DNA of 64,000 nucleotides from contig NZ_NTUP01000012.1 in NCBI RefSeq assembly GCF_002561455.1, positions 137,200-201,199 on the forward strand, written 5' to 3'. The number at the start of each line of letters is the position of its first letter. Positions within the stretch are counted from its first letter, which is position 1. The notes under the pieces are model-generated. The model made no database searches. It was not told where the DNA came from and saw only the letters and a program-made list of their open reading frames with translations. The position numbers and the translations under genes were made by a program. This DNA is from Bacillus sp. AFS015802. GTDB taxonomy: Bacteria > Bacillota > Bacilli > Bacillales > Bacillaceae_B. Positions 30,261-40,302 of this stretch are shown here, piece after piece.

Positions 30261-30297
30261 ATCGATATAGCAAAGCGAACACAACCAATTTCATAAT

Positions 30298-30455
30298 CTC
30301 TTATAAAGAGTTGGCAGAGGGACTGGCCCGATGACGCCCGGCAACCTACCGTTCACACGGAAAGGTGCTAAGACCTGCAGGAAGAATTTCCTGAGTGATA
30401 AGAGCACGTTTATTTATACATAAACCTCTTTTCTCTTGGGAAAAGGGGTTTTTTT
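30298..30455 (+). promoter_or_regulatory. SAM-I (S-box) riboswitch with terminator
   Basis: The aptamer has P1 CTCTTAT (30298-30304) / ATAAGAG (30398-30404). The conserved core is GCAGAGGGACTGGCCCGATG, GCCCGGCAACC and AAAGGTGCTAA..CCTGCAGG. The expression platform follows: AACCTCTTTT/AAAAGGGGTT with a run of seven Ts (about 30422-30455). SAM binding should stop transcription of the ABC importer downstream; low SAM allows it. Confidence 0.95.
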
Positions 30456-30498
30456 ATTTGAAAAAAAGAGGCAAAACACCTCGGGAGGAGAAAAAAAG

Positions 30499-31584
30499 AT
30501 GAAAAAAACGGCATCATTACTCGTATTACTTGTACTTATTTTCAGTTTGGCGGCTTGTCAGCCGAAGGTATCACAGGAGGCGGATGCTGACGGCGGTGAT
30601 AAAAAGGAAGTCACTTCAGATCATCCGTTAGCCAATAAAAAGATCGCCCTTATTATGCAGATTAACCTCGGGACGTTCTCTGCTCAATACATAGAAGGGG
30701 TCAAAGAGCAGGTGGAGAAGTTTGGCGGAAAGGTGCAGGTGTTCACGTCTGAAGGGGATTTGGCCAAGATGTCTTCCAATCTGGACGCGGCCATTAATCA
30801 AAAGTTTGACGGTATCCTGATCGATCACGGAACAAAAGAAGCCCTGCAATCAGGAGTAGAGAAAGCGAAGGAACAAAACATCCCTGTCGTGGTGTTCGAT
30901 GCAGATGTGGCTTCAGAGGGAGTGACGGTCCTGGAGCAGGGTGATCAGCAAATGGCTGAACAGACGCTCGCGAAGCTTTCAAACGAGCTTGGCGGAAAAG
31001 GTGAGATCGTGAAGATATGGGTGGCAGGCTTTGCACCGATGGAAAGACGCCAGGTGGCATACGAGCAATTTTTAGAAAAAAATCCTGATATTAAAGAAGT
31101 CGCTGCGTTTGGGGCGGCGAGTCAGAATACAGCATTGGATACACAGGCACAAATGGAAGCGATCCTGAAGCAGTACCCGAACAAAGGGGACATCGATGCT
31201 GTCTGGGCTGCCTGGGATGAATTTGCAAAAGGCGCAGTACGGGCAATCGAAGCGGCAGGAAGAGATGAAATCAAGGTATACGGGATCGACATGAGTGATG
31301 AGGATCTTCAGATCATTCAAAAAGACGGCAGCCCATGGGTGGCATCGGCAGCTGTAGATCCGAAAGATATCGGCCGCGTTCAGGTCCGCTTCCTTTATCA
31401 AAAGCTTGATGGAGGAGAAACACCAGAGAAAGTAAAGCTTGAGCCTGTATTCATTGAAAAAGAGGCACTGCCTGAAGAAACGATCACCACCGATCAACTT
31501 CACGAGCATGTAGACGGCTGGGGAGCAAGTGAACAAGGCTATACCGATGAGCTGAAAAAGCTGGAAGAATCGTTCAAAGAATAG
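30499..31584 (+). CDS. Sugar-type ABC transporter substrate-binding lipoprotein (candidate methylthioribose)
   Basis: A 361-residue lipoprotein with signal peptide 1-19 and lipobox LAAC (Cys20). The mature part is a ribose-binding-protein-like (Peripla_BP_4) fold: KIALIMQINLGTFSAQYI, GILIDHGTKEALQ, and so on. The ORF is open to 30436, but ATG 30499 is the signal-peptide start with GGGAGGAG before it. A SAM riboswitch upstream of a pentose-type importer suggests a methionine-salvage sugar such as 5-methylthioribose; this is inference from context. Confidence 0.88.
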   Translation: MKKTASLLVLLVLIFSLAACQPKVSQEADADGGDKKEVTSDHPLANKKIALIMQINLGTFSAQYIEGVKEQVEKFGGKVQVFTSEGDLAKMSSNLDAAINQKFDGILIDHGTKEALQSGVEKAKEQNIPVVVFDADVASEGVTVLEQGDQQMAEQTLAKLSNELGGKGEIVKIWVAGFAPMERRQVAYEQFLEKNPDIKEVAAFGAASQNTALDTQAQMEAILKQYPNKGDIDAVWAAWDEFAKGAVRAIEAAGRDEIKVYGIDMSDEDLQIIQKDGSPWVASAAVDPKDIGRVQVRFLYQKLDGGETPEKVKLEPVFIEKEALPEETITTDQLHEHVDGWGASEQGYTDELKKLEESFKE

Positions 31585-31600
31585 AAAGGAGTGGGAAGGG

Positions 31601-33136
31601 ATGACGTCTCCACTGTTAGAAATGACTAAGATCAATAAGACCTTCTCAGGAGTGAAAGCCCTGAAGACGGCAAGCTTCGAGGTAATGGAGGGGGAGGTTC
31701 ACGCCCTTCTGGGAGCGAATGGCGCAGGGAAAAGCACCTTGATGAAGATTTTATCGGGAGCATATGTACAGGACAGCGGCGACATCATCCTTCACTCAGA
31801 AAAGAAAGTCTATCAAACTCCGAAAGAAGCCAAGGAGCATGGCATTCATTGTGTGTACCAGGAAGTGGACACGGCCATTGTCCCTGAACTTTCGGTGGCT
31901 GAAAATATCGTATTGGATCAGTTCTCGCAAAAAGGATCCTTCTTTGTGACCAAAAAAAGGTTGGAAAGAAAGGCTGCAGGGGCACTCAAGCGGATCGGGG
32001 CAGAATCGATTCCCCTCGGGCAGCCTGCCTCATCATTAAGTCTAGCCGAGAAACAATTGGTGCTCATTGCCCGGAGTCTCCTTCAAAAAGCAAAGGTGTT
32101 GATTCTGGATGAACCGACGGCACCGTTGAGTTCTTCTGAAACGGAAACATTATTTGAGGTCATTGAAGATTTGAAGAAAGAGAGAGTGGGGATCATCTTC
32201 ATCTCTCACCGGCTCCCCGAGGTATTCCGGATCTCCAGTCGCATCACGGTGATGAGGGACGGAGAGACGGTGGGGACGTATGAAACCCAGCAAACGGACT
32301 CACACCAAATCATCGAAGCCATGCTCGGGGCAACCTATCGAAAAGAGTTTCAGAAAAGATCCCTGCCGATTGGCGACACGCTTCTTGAAGTGAGGGGATT
32401 TGGGGACGGACAAAAGGTAAAGGATATCCATTTATCCGTGAAGGAAGGCGAAGTAGTCGGAGTGGCCGGGCTTGTCGGGGCGGGAAAAACAGAGCTTGCC
32501 AAAGCCTTATTTGGAGCATCTAAGGTCGAATCGGGTGACCATCTTCTGAAAGGAAAGAAGCGCAGGATTCAGTCTCCACGGGACGCGGTGCAAAATGGAC
32601 TGGCGCTTGTACCCGAGGAAAGACGCAAAGAAGGATTGTTCATTCATGAATCCGTCCAGCACAACCTCAGCTTCCCTTCTTTGAAGAAAGTCTCCAACTG
32701 GCTGTGGATCAATCAGAAGAAGGAACATCAGCTTGCCCGTGAAACGATCGGTTCCCTTGGAATCAAGACCGCTCATGAAGGGGTCTCCGCCAATTTTTTA
32801 AGTGGGGGGAATCAACAGAAGGTGTCCATCGGAAAGTGGCTGACGGATGAGGCATCCGTGTTTTTATTCGATGAACCGACAAAGGGTGTGGACGTGGGGG
32901 CAAAGAAGGAGATCTTCTCCCTGATTCAGTCCCTTGCAGAAAAAAGGAAGGGTATACTCTACTTTTCCTGCGAGCTGCAAGAAATCCTGGCCATCTCGGA
33001 CAGGATCCTTGTCATGTACGATGGGCGGATCGTCAAAGAACTAACAAAAGAAGAAGCGACTCAGGAAACGATATTGTTTTATGCTTCGGGAGGGACGGAC
33101 CTGCATGAAAGGCAAGATACTCGACTTACTATTTAA
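31601..33136 (+). CDS. ABC transporter ATPase, RbsA-like double cassette
   Basis: A 511-residue protein with two nucleotide-binding domains, energising the sugar-type importer. NBD1: GANGAGKST (about 39), Walker B VLILDEPTAP, degenerate signature LSLAEKQ. NBD2: GLVGAGKTEL, signature LSGGNQQKVSIG, Walker B VFLFDEPTKG. The last ~13 residues (GTDLHERQDTRLTI) are encoded from the 13-mer repeat at 33090-33102 onward and overlap the permease by 32 bp. RbsA homologues normally end near the preceding Gly-Gly, so this looks like a read-through extension. Confidence 0.93.
   Translation: MTSPLLEMTKINKTFSGVKALKTASFEVMEGEVHALLGANGAGKSTLMKILSGAYVQDSGDIILHSEKKVYQTPKEAKEHGIHCVYQEVDTAIVPELSVAENIVLDQFSQKGSFFVTKKRLERKAAGALKRIGAESIPLGQPASSLSLAEKQLVLIARSLLQKAKVLILDEPTAPLSSSETETLFEVIEDLKKERVGIIFISHRLPEVFRISSRITVMRDGETVGTYETQQTDSHQIIEAMLGATYRKEFQKRSLPIGDTLLEVRGFGDGQKVKDIHLSVKEGEVVGVAGLVGAGKTELAKALFGASKVESGDHLLKGKKRRIQSPRDAVQNGLALVPEERRKEGLFIHESVQHNLSFPSLKKVSNWLWINQKKEHQLARETIGSLGIKTAHEGVSANFLSGGNQQKVSIGKWLTDEASVFLFDEPTKGVDVGAKKEIFSLIQSLAEKRKGILYFSCELQEILAISDRILVMYDGRIVKELTKEEATQETILFYASGGTDLHERQDTRLTI
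33090..33102 (+). repeat. GAGGGACGGACCT motif used as ribosome site
   Basis: Exact copy inside the 3' end of the ATPase gene. Its GGAGGG lies about 10 nt before the permease ATG (33105), so it supplies the Shine-Dalgarno sequence. Confidence 0.9.
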
Positions 33137-34094
33137 ATATGGCGCCATCGTGTTGATGGCTGTTATCCTCATCTTTTTCAGCTTATACAATCCCTTTTTC
33201 TTTACATATGGGAATCTATCCGACATTCTGAGGTCGATTTCCATCGTCACCTTGGTGGCGATCGGGGTGACCTTTACCCTTGTGGTCGACGGCTTCGATT
33301 TGTCGGTTGGATCCACCGTTTCCCTTTCCACCGTGGTGACGGCTTCCCTGATGGTCTGGTATGAAGCCCCGTTATGGGTCGTGCTGCTTGTTCCATTGCT
33401 GGTGGGGGCGGGGGTTGGGTTATTCAACTCGCTCCTGATCGTCAAGTTCGGCATCCCGGATCTGCTGGCTACCCTGGGCGCCATGTACATCATTTCAGGT
33501 GTCCACCGGACCTATACAGAAGGGTATTCGATCTACAATCACATGCCGATGACAACCGGAGGCACGGCGCCAGGGACGTTTTCCGAAGCGTTCTTATGGA
33601 TCGGACAGGGGAAGTGGCTCGGATTGCCGGTCCCGGTATGGATCATGCTCGTACTGGTCGCCATTGTCTATGTGATCATGCATTTCACCACATGGGGTCG
33701 CATCCTGTACATGACGGGAGGAAATGAGGAAGCCGCACGCCTGTCCGGTGTCCGGGTGAAACGGGTGAAGCTGGTTGCCTACGTTCTCTCAGGCGTATTC
33801 GCATCGATCGGCGGTATCCTGTTCACGGCCCGGGTCGGATCGGGACAGATGGATGCCGGTGCCCCTCTCCTGATGGAAGCGGTCGCCGCCGTATTCGTAG
33901 GCTTCTCCGTCTTGGGTGCGGGCAAACCGAATATCCTCGGGACCTTCTTTGGAGCGGCATTGATCGGGGTCCTGCTGAATGGACTGACGATGATGAACCT
34001 TCCATACTATGCATTTGAAATCATTAAAGGGAGTGTATTGGTATTAGCGTTGGCCGTGACCTATATTCATGCGAAAAAGGTTAGGGGGGCTTGA
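33105..34094 (+). CDS. ABC transporter permease, RbsC-like
   Basis: A 329-residue membrane permease of the BPD_transp_2 (ribose/galactose) type with about eight to ten hydrophobic helices. It has FDLSVGSTVSLSTVVTASL near residue 60 and the conserved GILFTARVGSGQMDAGAP region. ATG 33105 is preferred to 33081 because the GGAGGG of the repeat motif precedes it. It forms an operon with the ATPase and lipoprotein under the SAM riboswitch. Confidence 0.9.
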   Translation: MKGKILDLLFKYGAIVLMAVILIFFSLYNPFFFTYGNLSDILRSISIVTLVAIGVTFTLVVDGFDLSVGSTVSLSTVVTASLMVWYEAPLWVVLLVPLLVGAGVGLFNSLLIVKFGIPDLLATLGAMYIISGVHRTYTEGYSIYNHMPMTTGGTAPGTFSEAFLWIGQGKWLGLPVPVWIMLVLVAIVYVIMHFTTWGRILYMTGGNEEAARLSGVRVKRVKLVAYVLSGVFASIGGILFTARVGSGQMDAGAPLLMEAVAAVFVGFSVLGAGKPNILGTFFGAALIGVLLNGLTMMNLPYYAFEIIKGSVLVLALAVTYIHAKKVRGA

Positions 34095-34154
34095 TGGGGA
34101 GTAGTGCTTTTATAAAAAATATGTGCTGAAATGATAGTTGTAGAAGCATCTCAT

Positions 34155-34512
34155 ATATAAAAAAGTAGAACTCGCCGTTGTGCATGCATTATGTATGCAT
34201 TTGGCGAGTTTCTTTAATGGGTATGCAGAATGGGGTACGATTGGCCCTTTAATAGAAGAACCAGGAAAAACAAAATAAGCGGAATTTTTCCTGTTATATC
34301 TAAAATAGAAGATATTTTCAGGAAAATAAGGGTAGTTTTTCCGCTTATGCATAGAAAAATTGCTCCTAGTTGTATTTTTTAAGTCAATAGGCGGAATCTT
34401 TCCGTCTATTTCAGCCTTTTTTCACAGTAATGCCTGATTAAGCGGAATTTTTACGTCTATATTAGATCAGCACTATAGCTTAACCTGTTTTTCCAAACTG
34501 ATACGTGCGGCC
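34155..34512. repeat. Repeat D, copy 2
   Basis: A diverged copy of 9683-10040. It has the same ATATAAAAAAGTAGAACTCGC head, an AACTCGCC/GGCGAGTT hairpin with TTCTTT (candidate terminator of the transporter operon), and degraded palindromes such as AAGCGGAATTTTTCCTG, AGGCGGAATCTTTCCGTCT and AAGCGGAATTTTTACGTCT. It lies 60 bp after the permease. Nothing else is seen in the gap to ywjG. Confidence 0.83.
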
Positions 34513-34619
34513 ACTCTTGATTCTAGATGATTAGGAATTCGTACATAAAGAAAAAGACGTATGCCCATTCATACGTCTCTTTTAATAAAAATGATCCACC
34601 CAGAAAGGGTTCAACCTAT

Positions 34620-35144
34620 CTACTCCTCATACTCCTCCAACATCTCACGGATCACAAATCCGAGAGCGAAATAAAGATAGAGGGCGGCCATGCTTGAAGG
34701 GAAGCTGACGCGCTCACCGATTTCATCACCTGGCAGCATCCCCTTGATGAGTTTCGTATCGAGGTGGATATCGGCCAAGTCCGCGAGATGACCTTCCCCC
34801 TCCACCAATCCGGAGACAGCAACAAAAGGAACACCTTCCGCCTTCAGTTTCTTTCCTAATGCCACCGCATCCTCATCCGTTGAAAAGCGGCTGACGACTA
34901 ACACACGATCAGCTTCTGTCAGCTGGATGGAGTCATCATATCCCTTAGCAGAAGGAAGGGGTTCGGCACCAGAGAGCGCCTCGGCAGTGACAGCTTCCAT
35001 TTCCCCATAGCCTTTTATATAGATGTTTCCCTGTCCGATGGCGGCCTGTGCTAGCAGGCGGGCACCGTCTTCGATCTCGAATTCCTGCTTATCATATATC
35101 CGTTTGAACAGTCCGGTTAACTGTGTAGTGAACATTTTGATCAT
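34620..35144 (-). CDS. ywjG: DUF2529 protein YwjG
   Basis: A 174-residue protein of the DUF2529/YwjG family, located between pyrG and spo0F as in B. subtilis. It has a SIS-like alternation of helices and strands (RVLVVSRFSTDEDAVALGKK). Function unknown. The minus-strand ATG follows AAGGAG with a 9-nt gap. It diverges from spo0F. Confidence 0.85.
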   Translation of the reverse strand: MIKMFTTQLTGLFKRIYDKQEFEIEDGARLLAQAAIGQGNIYIKGYGEMEAVTAEALSGAEPLPSAKGYDDSIQLTEADRVLVVSRFSTDEDAVALGKKLKAEGVPFVAVSGLVEGEGHLADLADIHLDTKLIKGMLPGDEIGERVSFPSSMAALYLYFALGFVIREMLEEYEE

Positions 35145-35238
35145 AGTGTCAATCTCCTTCTACATTTATCTTCGACTTTTTTCTTCATAACGCTTATTAT
35201 AAAGGGGAAAAAGGTCTCAAGTAAAATCTTGAGAAGAA

Positions 35239-35268
35239 GCAGGATTTTTTTACAGAAAAAGAGAATAA
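35239..35268 (+). promoter_or_regulatory. spo0F: Sigma-H-type promoter of spo0F
   Basis: GCAGGATTT (35239-35247), 12 nt, AGAGAATAA (35260-35268). Both fit the B. subtilis sigma-H consensus RNAGGAWWW / RNNGAATWW, matching the known sigma-H control of spo0F. Confidence 0.68.
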
Positions 35269-35336
35269 GTAATAAATATACAATTATTTACCGTCGGAAT
35301 ACATAATTCACTCTATTATGAAGGGGACTGGTATGG

Positions 35337-35699
35337 ATGAACGAGAAAATTTTGATCGTGGACGATCAATTTGGTATTAGAATACTATTAAATGAAGTAT
35401 TGCAAAAGGAAGGGTACCAGACGTTTCAAGCTGCGAACGGGATTCAGGCCCTTGAAATCGTAGATAAGCATTCCCCTGACCTGGTTTTACTGGATATGAA
35501 AATTCCGGGAATGGATGGAATCGAAATCTTAAAAAGGATGAAGCAGAAGGATGCGGATATCCGCGTCATCATCATGACGGCATACGGGGAGCTCGACATG
35601 ATCCAGGAAGCAAAGGATTTGGGAGCGCTTACCCATTTTGCAAAACCATTTGATATCGACGACATCCGGCAAGCGGTGAAACAATATATTCCAGCTTGA
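35337..35699 (+). CDS. spo0F: Sporulation phosphorelay response regulator Spo0F
   Basis: A 120-residue single-domain receiver that relays phosphate from sporulation kinases to Spo0B. The acidic pocket is Asp9/Asp10 (ILIVDDQFG), the phospho-acceptor Asp53 (LLDMKIPG), Thr81 and Lys103 (FAKPFD). It has no output domain, as expected. Its ATG follows GAAGGGGAC; an out-of-frame ATG lies 4 bp upstream. Confidence 0.97.
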   Translation: MNEKILIVDDQFGIRILLNEVLQKEGYQTFQAANGIQALEIVDKHSPDLVLLDMKIPGMDGIEILKRMKQKDADIRVIIMTAYGELDMIQEAKDLGALTHFAKPFDIDDIRQAVKQYIPA

Positions 35700-35753
35700 T
35701 CCCATTATTTGAATAGTGAAAATAGTAGTATTTTTATCAATTCGCCTCTTCAG

Positions 35754-35783
35754 TTGGTAAAATCAATTCTGTTTTGGTATGAT
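35754..35783 (+). promoter_or_regulatory. fbaA: Candidate fbaA promoter
   Basis: TTGGTA (35754-35759), 18 nt, TATGAT (35778-35783); about 90-nt leader. Confidence 0.5.
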
Positions 35784-35879
35784 ACAAGTGAAATTGTAAA
35801 CAATGTCACAAGGTGCTATAAATAACACCGCCATTTCTACCAGAATGGTTCACTGACTGAATAAAAGGAGGAAACTACT

Positions 35880-36737
35880 ATGCCTTTAGTTTCAATGAAA
35901 GACATGCTTATTCAAGCAAAAGAAAAAAGCTATGCGGTAGGTCAATTCAACCTGAATAACCTTGAGTTCACTCAAGCGATCCTGCAAGCGGCAGAAGAAG
36001 AAAAATCACCTGTCATCCTTGGTGTTTCTGAAGGTGCGGCCCGTTACATGAGCGGTTTCAAAACAGTTGTGAAAATGGTGGAAGGTCTTATGGAAGACCT
36101 GAACATCACAGTTCCTGTTGCGATCCACTTAGATCACGGTTCAAGCTATGACAAATGTAAAGAAGCCATCGATGCAGGATTCACTTCTGTCATGATCGAC
36201 GCTTCTCACGGTCCTTTCGAAGAGAACATTGAAATCACTTCTAAAGTGGTTGAATATGCTCACTCTAAAGGTGTTTCTGTTGAAGCCGAGCTTGGAACTG
36301 TCGGCGGACAAGAGGATGACGTAGTGGCAGACGGCGTTATCTATGCAGATCCTAAAGAGTGTCAAGAACTAGTGGAACGCACTGGTATCGATACACTTGC
36401 ACCTGCTCTAGGTTCTGTTCACGGTCCTTACAAAGGTGAACCAAACCTTGGATTCAAAGAAATGGAAGAAATCGGAGCGGCGACTGGAGTACCTCTAGTA
36501 CTTCACGGCGGTACAGGAATCCCTACTAAGGATATCCAAAAAGCGATTTCTTACGGAACGGCTAAAATCAACGTAAACACAGAAAACCAAATCGCTTCTG
36601 CTAAAGCAGTACGTGAAGTACTTGCAGCTGACACAGAAGTATATGATCCACGTAAATACATGGGGCCGGCTCGTGAAGCAATCAAAGCGACAGTTGCTGG
36701 TAAAATGCGCGAATTCGGTTCTTCTAACCAGGCGTAA
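35880..36737 (+). CDS. fbaA: Fructose-bisphosphate aldolase, class II
   Basis: A 285-residue zinc aldolase of glycolysis/gluconeogenesis, cleaving fructose-1,6-bisphosphate. Metal-site motifs are [12 protein letters not shown] (about 82-93), [13 protein letters not shown] and LHGGTGIP (about 209-216). Its ATG has AAAGGAGG. Codon use is highly biased, as for an abundant protein. It is followed by transaldolase and murAB in the same direction. Confidence 0.96.
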   Translation: MPLVSMKDMLIQAKEKSYAVGQFNLNNLEFTQAILQAAEEEKSPVILGVSEGAARYMSGFKTVVKMVEGLMEDLNITVPVAIHLDHGSSYDKCKEAIDAGFTSVMIDASHGPFEENIEITSKVVEYAHSKGVSVEAELGTVGGQEDDVVADGVIYADPKECQELVERTGIDTLAPALGSVHGPYKGEPNLGFKEMEEIGAATGVPLVLHGGTGIPTKDIQKAISYGTAKINVNTENQIASAKAVREVLAADTEVYDPRKYMGPAREAIKATVAGKMREFGSSNQA

Positions 36738-36915
36738 GCATGAGGTAATGTTTGGAAAAGGCATCTGATCTGGATTAGATGCCATCCAATCGTGGTAGAA
36801 ATAGAATGATGTTGCAGGATGGGACTGGCACCAGGAGAGGGTTGATACCTTTTGGGTCAGTCCCTTCCGTTCATTAAAATAGATTGAAAATTTTGTCGAA
36901 AATGGGGTAGAGGAC

Positions 36916-37557
36916 ATGAAATTTTTCATAGACACAGCAAACATGAGTGAAATCAAAGAAGCATTTGAATGGGGTATACTTTCAGGAGTGACAACCAATC
37001 CGTCCCTCGTGGCGAAAGAAAAAAACGTAACATTTGAAGATCGGTTAAAAGAAATCACGGATCTGGTCCCTGGTTCAGTAAGTGCTGAAGTCATTGCGAC
37101 AGACGCTGAAGGAATGATCAAAGAAGGCAGGGAGCTTGCGAAGATCGCTCCTAACATCACTGTGAAGCTTCCGATGACGCCGGACGGATTGAAAGCGACA
37201 TCCACTTTTGCTAAAGAAGGGATAAAGACAAATGTCACGCTGATCTTTAGTGCGAATCAGGCGCTTTTAGCGGCTCGTGCTGGAGCGACGTATGTTTCGC
37301 CTTTTTTAGGAAGATTGGATGATATCGGTCATGACGGCCTTGAGCTTGTATCCAAGATCGCTGAAATCTTTGCGATCCACGGACTGGAAACAGAAATCAT
37401 CGCGGCTTCGACACGTCACCCGCAGCATATTACAGAAGCGGCATTAAGAGGGGCTCACATTGCAACCGTTCCCCTTAAAGTACTGAAGCAATTATTCCAG
37501 CATCCACTGACGGATAAAGGAATCGACGCGTTCCTGAATGATTGGAACAACCGCTGA
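36916..37557 (+). CDS. tal: Transaldolase, short TalC/FSA type
   Basis: A 213-residue TIM-barrel transaldolase. It opens [16 protein letters not shown]; the Schiff-base Lys is in ITVKLPMTP (about 83) and the substrate motif is GVTTNPSLV (about 24-32). The length is that of the small MipB/TalC group (B. subtilis YwjH). It acts in the pentose phosphate pathway. Its ATG follows GTAGAGGAC. The gap before it has a GGCATCT/AGATGCC hairpin and a GGGACTG/CAGTCCC hairpin, neither with a T-run. Confidence 0.94.
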   Translation: MKFFIDTANMSEIKEAFEWGILSGVTTNPSLVAKEKNVTFEDRLKEITDLVPGSVSAEVIATDAEGMIKEGRELAKIAPNITVKLPMTPDGLKATSTFAKEGIKTNVTLIFSANQALLAARAGATYVSPFLGRLDDIGHDGLELVSKIAEIFAIHGLETEIIAASTRHPQHITEAALRGAHIATVPLKVLKQLFQHPLTDKGIDAFLNDWNNR

Positions 37558-37718
37558 AGTTAGGTCAAACGGTCTAAAAGAAAAAAATTCGAATATCCTA
37601 TACATGTTTTGACGAATTATGTATACACTAGTAGACAATACTTCTTAGAACGTCTTCAATTGGAAAAATAATCCTTTTTGTTCTTGACGTTGTCACGAAC
37701 AGTGGAAGGGAGTTTAAT

Positions 37719-39002
37719 ATGGAAAAGCTAAAAATTGCAGGAGGTTATCCCCTTGAAGGAACCATTAAAGTCAGTGGGGCCAAAAATAGTGCGGTAGCCT
37801 TGATCCCGGCAACCATTCTTGCTGATTCTCCAGTCACAATCGAAGGGTTACCAGACATCTCAGATGTAAGAACGCTGAAAGATCTCTTAGAAGAGATCGG
37901 TGGTTCAGTCACATTGGAAGATGGGGATATGAGTGTAGATCCAAGTCAAATGGTGTCCATGCCTTTACCGAGCGGGAAGGTGAAAAAGCTTCGTGCTTCC
38001 TATTATTTAATGGGTGCGATGCTCGGACGTTTCAAAAAAGCGGTCATCGGTCTGCCGGGTGGGTGTCACCTCGGGCCACGTCCGATCGATCAACATATTA
38101 AAGGCTTCGAAGCCCTTGGAGCGGAAGTCACCAACGAACAGGGTGCGATCTATCTTCGTGCCGATGAATTAAAGGGTGCCCGCATCTATCTTGATGTCGT
38201 GAGTGTCGGCGCAACGATCAACATCATGCTTGCAGCGGTCCGCGCCAAAGGCAGAACGATCATTGAAAATGCGGCGAAGGAACCTGAAATCATCGATGTC
38301 GCTACATTATTAAGCAATATGGGTGCGAAGATCAAGGGCGCCGGTACCGATGTCATCCGCATCGATGGAGTGGACGAGCTTCACGGCTGCCGCCATACCA
38401 TCATTCCTGACCGTATCGAAGCAGGGACCTTCATGATCCTTGCCGCCGCAGTCGGAAAAGGTGTACTCGTCGACAATGTCATCCCATTACATATGGAATC
38501 GGTCATTGCCAAACTCCGTGAAATGGGAGTGCCAGTCGAAACGAACGACGATCAGATCTACATCGGCCGGGCGGACAAGCTCAAATCCGTCGACGTGAAA
38601 ACACTGGTGTATCCAGGTTTCCCAACCGATCTGCAGCAGCCGTTCACCACGTTATTGAACCGGGCTGAAGGCTCTGCCGTCGTAACGGACACCATCTACT
38701 CAGCCCGCTTCAAGCATATCGACGAGCTGAGAAGAATGAACGCCACGATCAAAGTCGAAGGACGCTCCGCCATCGTTAACGGCCCCGTCCAATTACAGGG
38801 TGCCAAAGTGAAGGCAAGCGACCTCCGCGCAGGAGCCGCCCTTGTCATCGCCGGCTTAATGGCAGAAGGCATCACCGAAGTCACCGGACTCGAACACATC
38901 GACCGCGGCTACAGTGACCTCGTCGCCAAACTCGAAGGTCTGGGAGCCACCATCTGGCGTGAAAAAATGTCTGCCGAAGAATTGGAACAGATGAAATCGT
39001 AG
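37719..39002 (+). CDS. murAB: UDP-GlcNAc 1-carboxyvinyltransferase MurAB
   Basis: A 427-residue enolpyruvyl transferase for the first committed step of peptidoglycan synthesis. Cys116 in [11 protein letters not shown] is the active-site, fosfomycin-reactive residue; [10 protein letters not shown] (about 17-26) is the substrate loop. The position between tal and glpX corresponds to the second MurA paralogue of B. subtilis (MurAB/MurZ). Confidence 0.95.
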   Translation: MEKLKIAGGYPLEGTIKVSGAKNSAVALIPATILADSPVTIEGLPDISDVRTLKDLLEEIGGSVTLEDGDMSVDPSQMVSMPLPSGKVKKLRASYYLMGAMLGRFKKAVIGLPGGCHLGPRPIDQHIKGFEALGAEVTNEQGAIYLRADELKGARIYLDVVSVGATINIMLAAVRAKGRTIIENAAKEPEIIDVATLLSNMGAKIKGAGTDVIRIDGVDELHGCRHTIIPDRIEAGTFMILAAAVGKGVLVDNVIPLHMESVIAKLREMGVPVETNDDQIYIGRADKLKSVDVKTLVYPGFPTDLQQPFTTLLNRAEGSAVVTDTIYSARFKHIDELRRMNATIKVEGRSAIVNGPVQLQGAKVKASDLRAGAALVIAGLMAEGITEVTGLEHIDRGYSDLVAKLEGLGATIWREKMSAEELEQMKS

Positions 39003-39147
39003 TTTCTTGAATCAAACAAACCATTGTGTCCTACTTTTTTCGAAAAAAAGTCTCTCTGTTCGCCTTAATGTGTTACAATAAATCTGTCAATATGTTATAC
39101 AATTTGAGGTTATTGTAAAACAAAAGGGAACACGGGAGGCTATATAC

Positions 39148-40110
39148 ATGGAAAGAAGTTTATCAATGGAGCTTGTTCGAGTAACAGAGGGGGCTGCCCT
39201 TGCATCGGCCCGCTGGATGGGTCGCGGGAAGAAGGATGAAGCGGATGATGCCGCTACTTCTGCCATGCGCGATGTATTCGATACAGTACCGATGAAAGGG
39301 ACAGTTGTCATCGGTGAAGGGGAAATGGACGAAGCTCCGATGCTTTATATAGGTGAAAAACTGGGGACAGGCTATGGTCCGCGTGTAGATGTAGCCGTCG
39401 ATCCTTTGGAAGGAACGAACATCGTCGCTTCAGGAGGCTGGAATGCACTGGCGGTACTCGCGGTGGCGGACCACGGAAACCTGTTGAATGCACCGGATAT
39501 GTATATGGACAAAATCGCGGTCGGACCGGAAGCGGTCGGGGAAATCGACATCAACGCGTCTGTCATCGATAACCTGAAAGCTGTTGCCAAAGCGAAGAAC
39601 AAGGATATCGAAGACGTTGTCGCAACGGTCTTGAATCGTCCTCGTCATGAGCATATCATCCAACAGCTGAGAGAAGCCGGAGCACGCATTAAGCTGATCA
39701 ATGATGGTGACGTGGCAGGAGCCATGAACACAGCATTCGATCACACGGGTGTCGACATCCTATTCGGATCCGGCGGGGCTCCTGAGGGAGTACTTGCTGC
39801 CGTTGCTTTGAAGTGTCTTGGTGGTGAAATCCAAGGAAAGCTTCTGCCACAGAACGATGCGGAGCTTCATCGCTGCATCAGCATGGGGCTGGATGTGGAC
39901 AAGATCCTTCGAATGGAAGACCTCGTATGCGGTGACGATGCCATTTTTGCCGCAACAGGTGTGACAGATGGTGAACTCTTAAGAGGTGTCCAGCTTAAAG
40001 GAGCATACGGCCTGACTCATTCCGTCGTCATGCGCGCGAAGTCTGGGACCGTCCGATTCATCGACGGACGCCACAGTCTTCAGAAAAAGCCGAACCTGGT
40101 CATGAAATAA
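39148..40110 (+). CDS. glpX: Fructose-1,6-bisphosphatase, class II
   Basis: A 320-residue GlpX-type bisphosphatase for gluconeogenesis. Metal/phosphate motifs are [13 protein letters not shown] (about 53-65) and [17 protein letters not shown] (about 79-95). Its ATG follows GGGAGG at a 9-nt gap. It lies before rho as in B. subtilis. Confidence 0.95.
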   Translation: MERSLSMELVRVTEGAALASARWMGRGKKDEADDAATSAMRDVFDTVPMKGTVVIGEGEMDEAPMLYIGEKLGTGYGPRVDVAVDPLEGTNIVASGGWNALAVLAVADHGNLLNAPDMYMDKIAVGPEAVGEIDINASVIDNLKAVAKAKNKDIEDVVATVLNRPRHEHIIQQLREAGARIKLINDGDVAGAMNTAFDHTGVDILFGSGGAPEGVLAAVALKCLGGEIQGKLLPQNDAELHRCISMGLDVDKILRMEDLVCGDDAIFAATGVTDGELLRGVQLKGAYGLTHSVVMRAKSGTVRFIDGRHSLQKKPNLVMK

Positions 40111-40159
40111 TAGACAAAGCAATCCAGAGAGAGAAACCAACTCTTCTTATATAAGAGAA

Positions 40160-40188
40160 AGGGATGGGCGGAACATCCGCCCGTCCCC
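40160..40188 (+). terminator. Hairpin after glpX
   Basis: GGGATGGGCGG / CCGCCCGTCCC, a very stable 11-bp stem with AACAT loop. The T-run only comes ~12 nt later, so intrinsic termination is uncertain. A CTCTT/AAGAG mini-hairpin precedes it. Confidence 0.55.
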
Positions 40189-40272
40189 GCTCTTATCACT
40201 CACTTTTTTTTCTTCATAGGTGAAAAAATGCTGCCTATCTACCAAACTTACCTTCCTTTTTATACCCAGTTA

Positions 40273-40302
40273 TTGATTCTTGATGAAAAGTATGGTTACA
40301 AT
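40273..40302 (+). promoter_or_regulatory. rho: Candidate rho promoter
   Basis: TTGATT (40273-40278), 18 nt, TACAAT (40297-40302), leaving a T-rich leader of ~120 nt. The remainder of the glpX-rho gap shows no gene. Confidence 0.55.

Noticed and set aside
32240-32290. GAGGGACGGAGAGACGG inside the ATPase gene as another 13-mer copy
   Set aside because: Only the first ten bases match, and they encode the conserved MRDGE of NBD1; likely coincidence.
40160-40188. Riboswitch before rho
   Set aside because: The GC hairpin is close to the glpX stop and no known aptamer core is visible.
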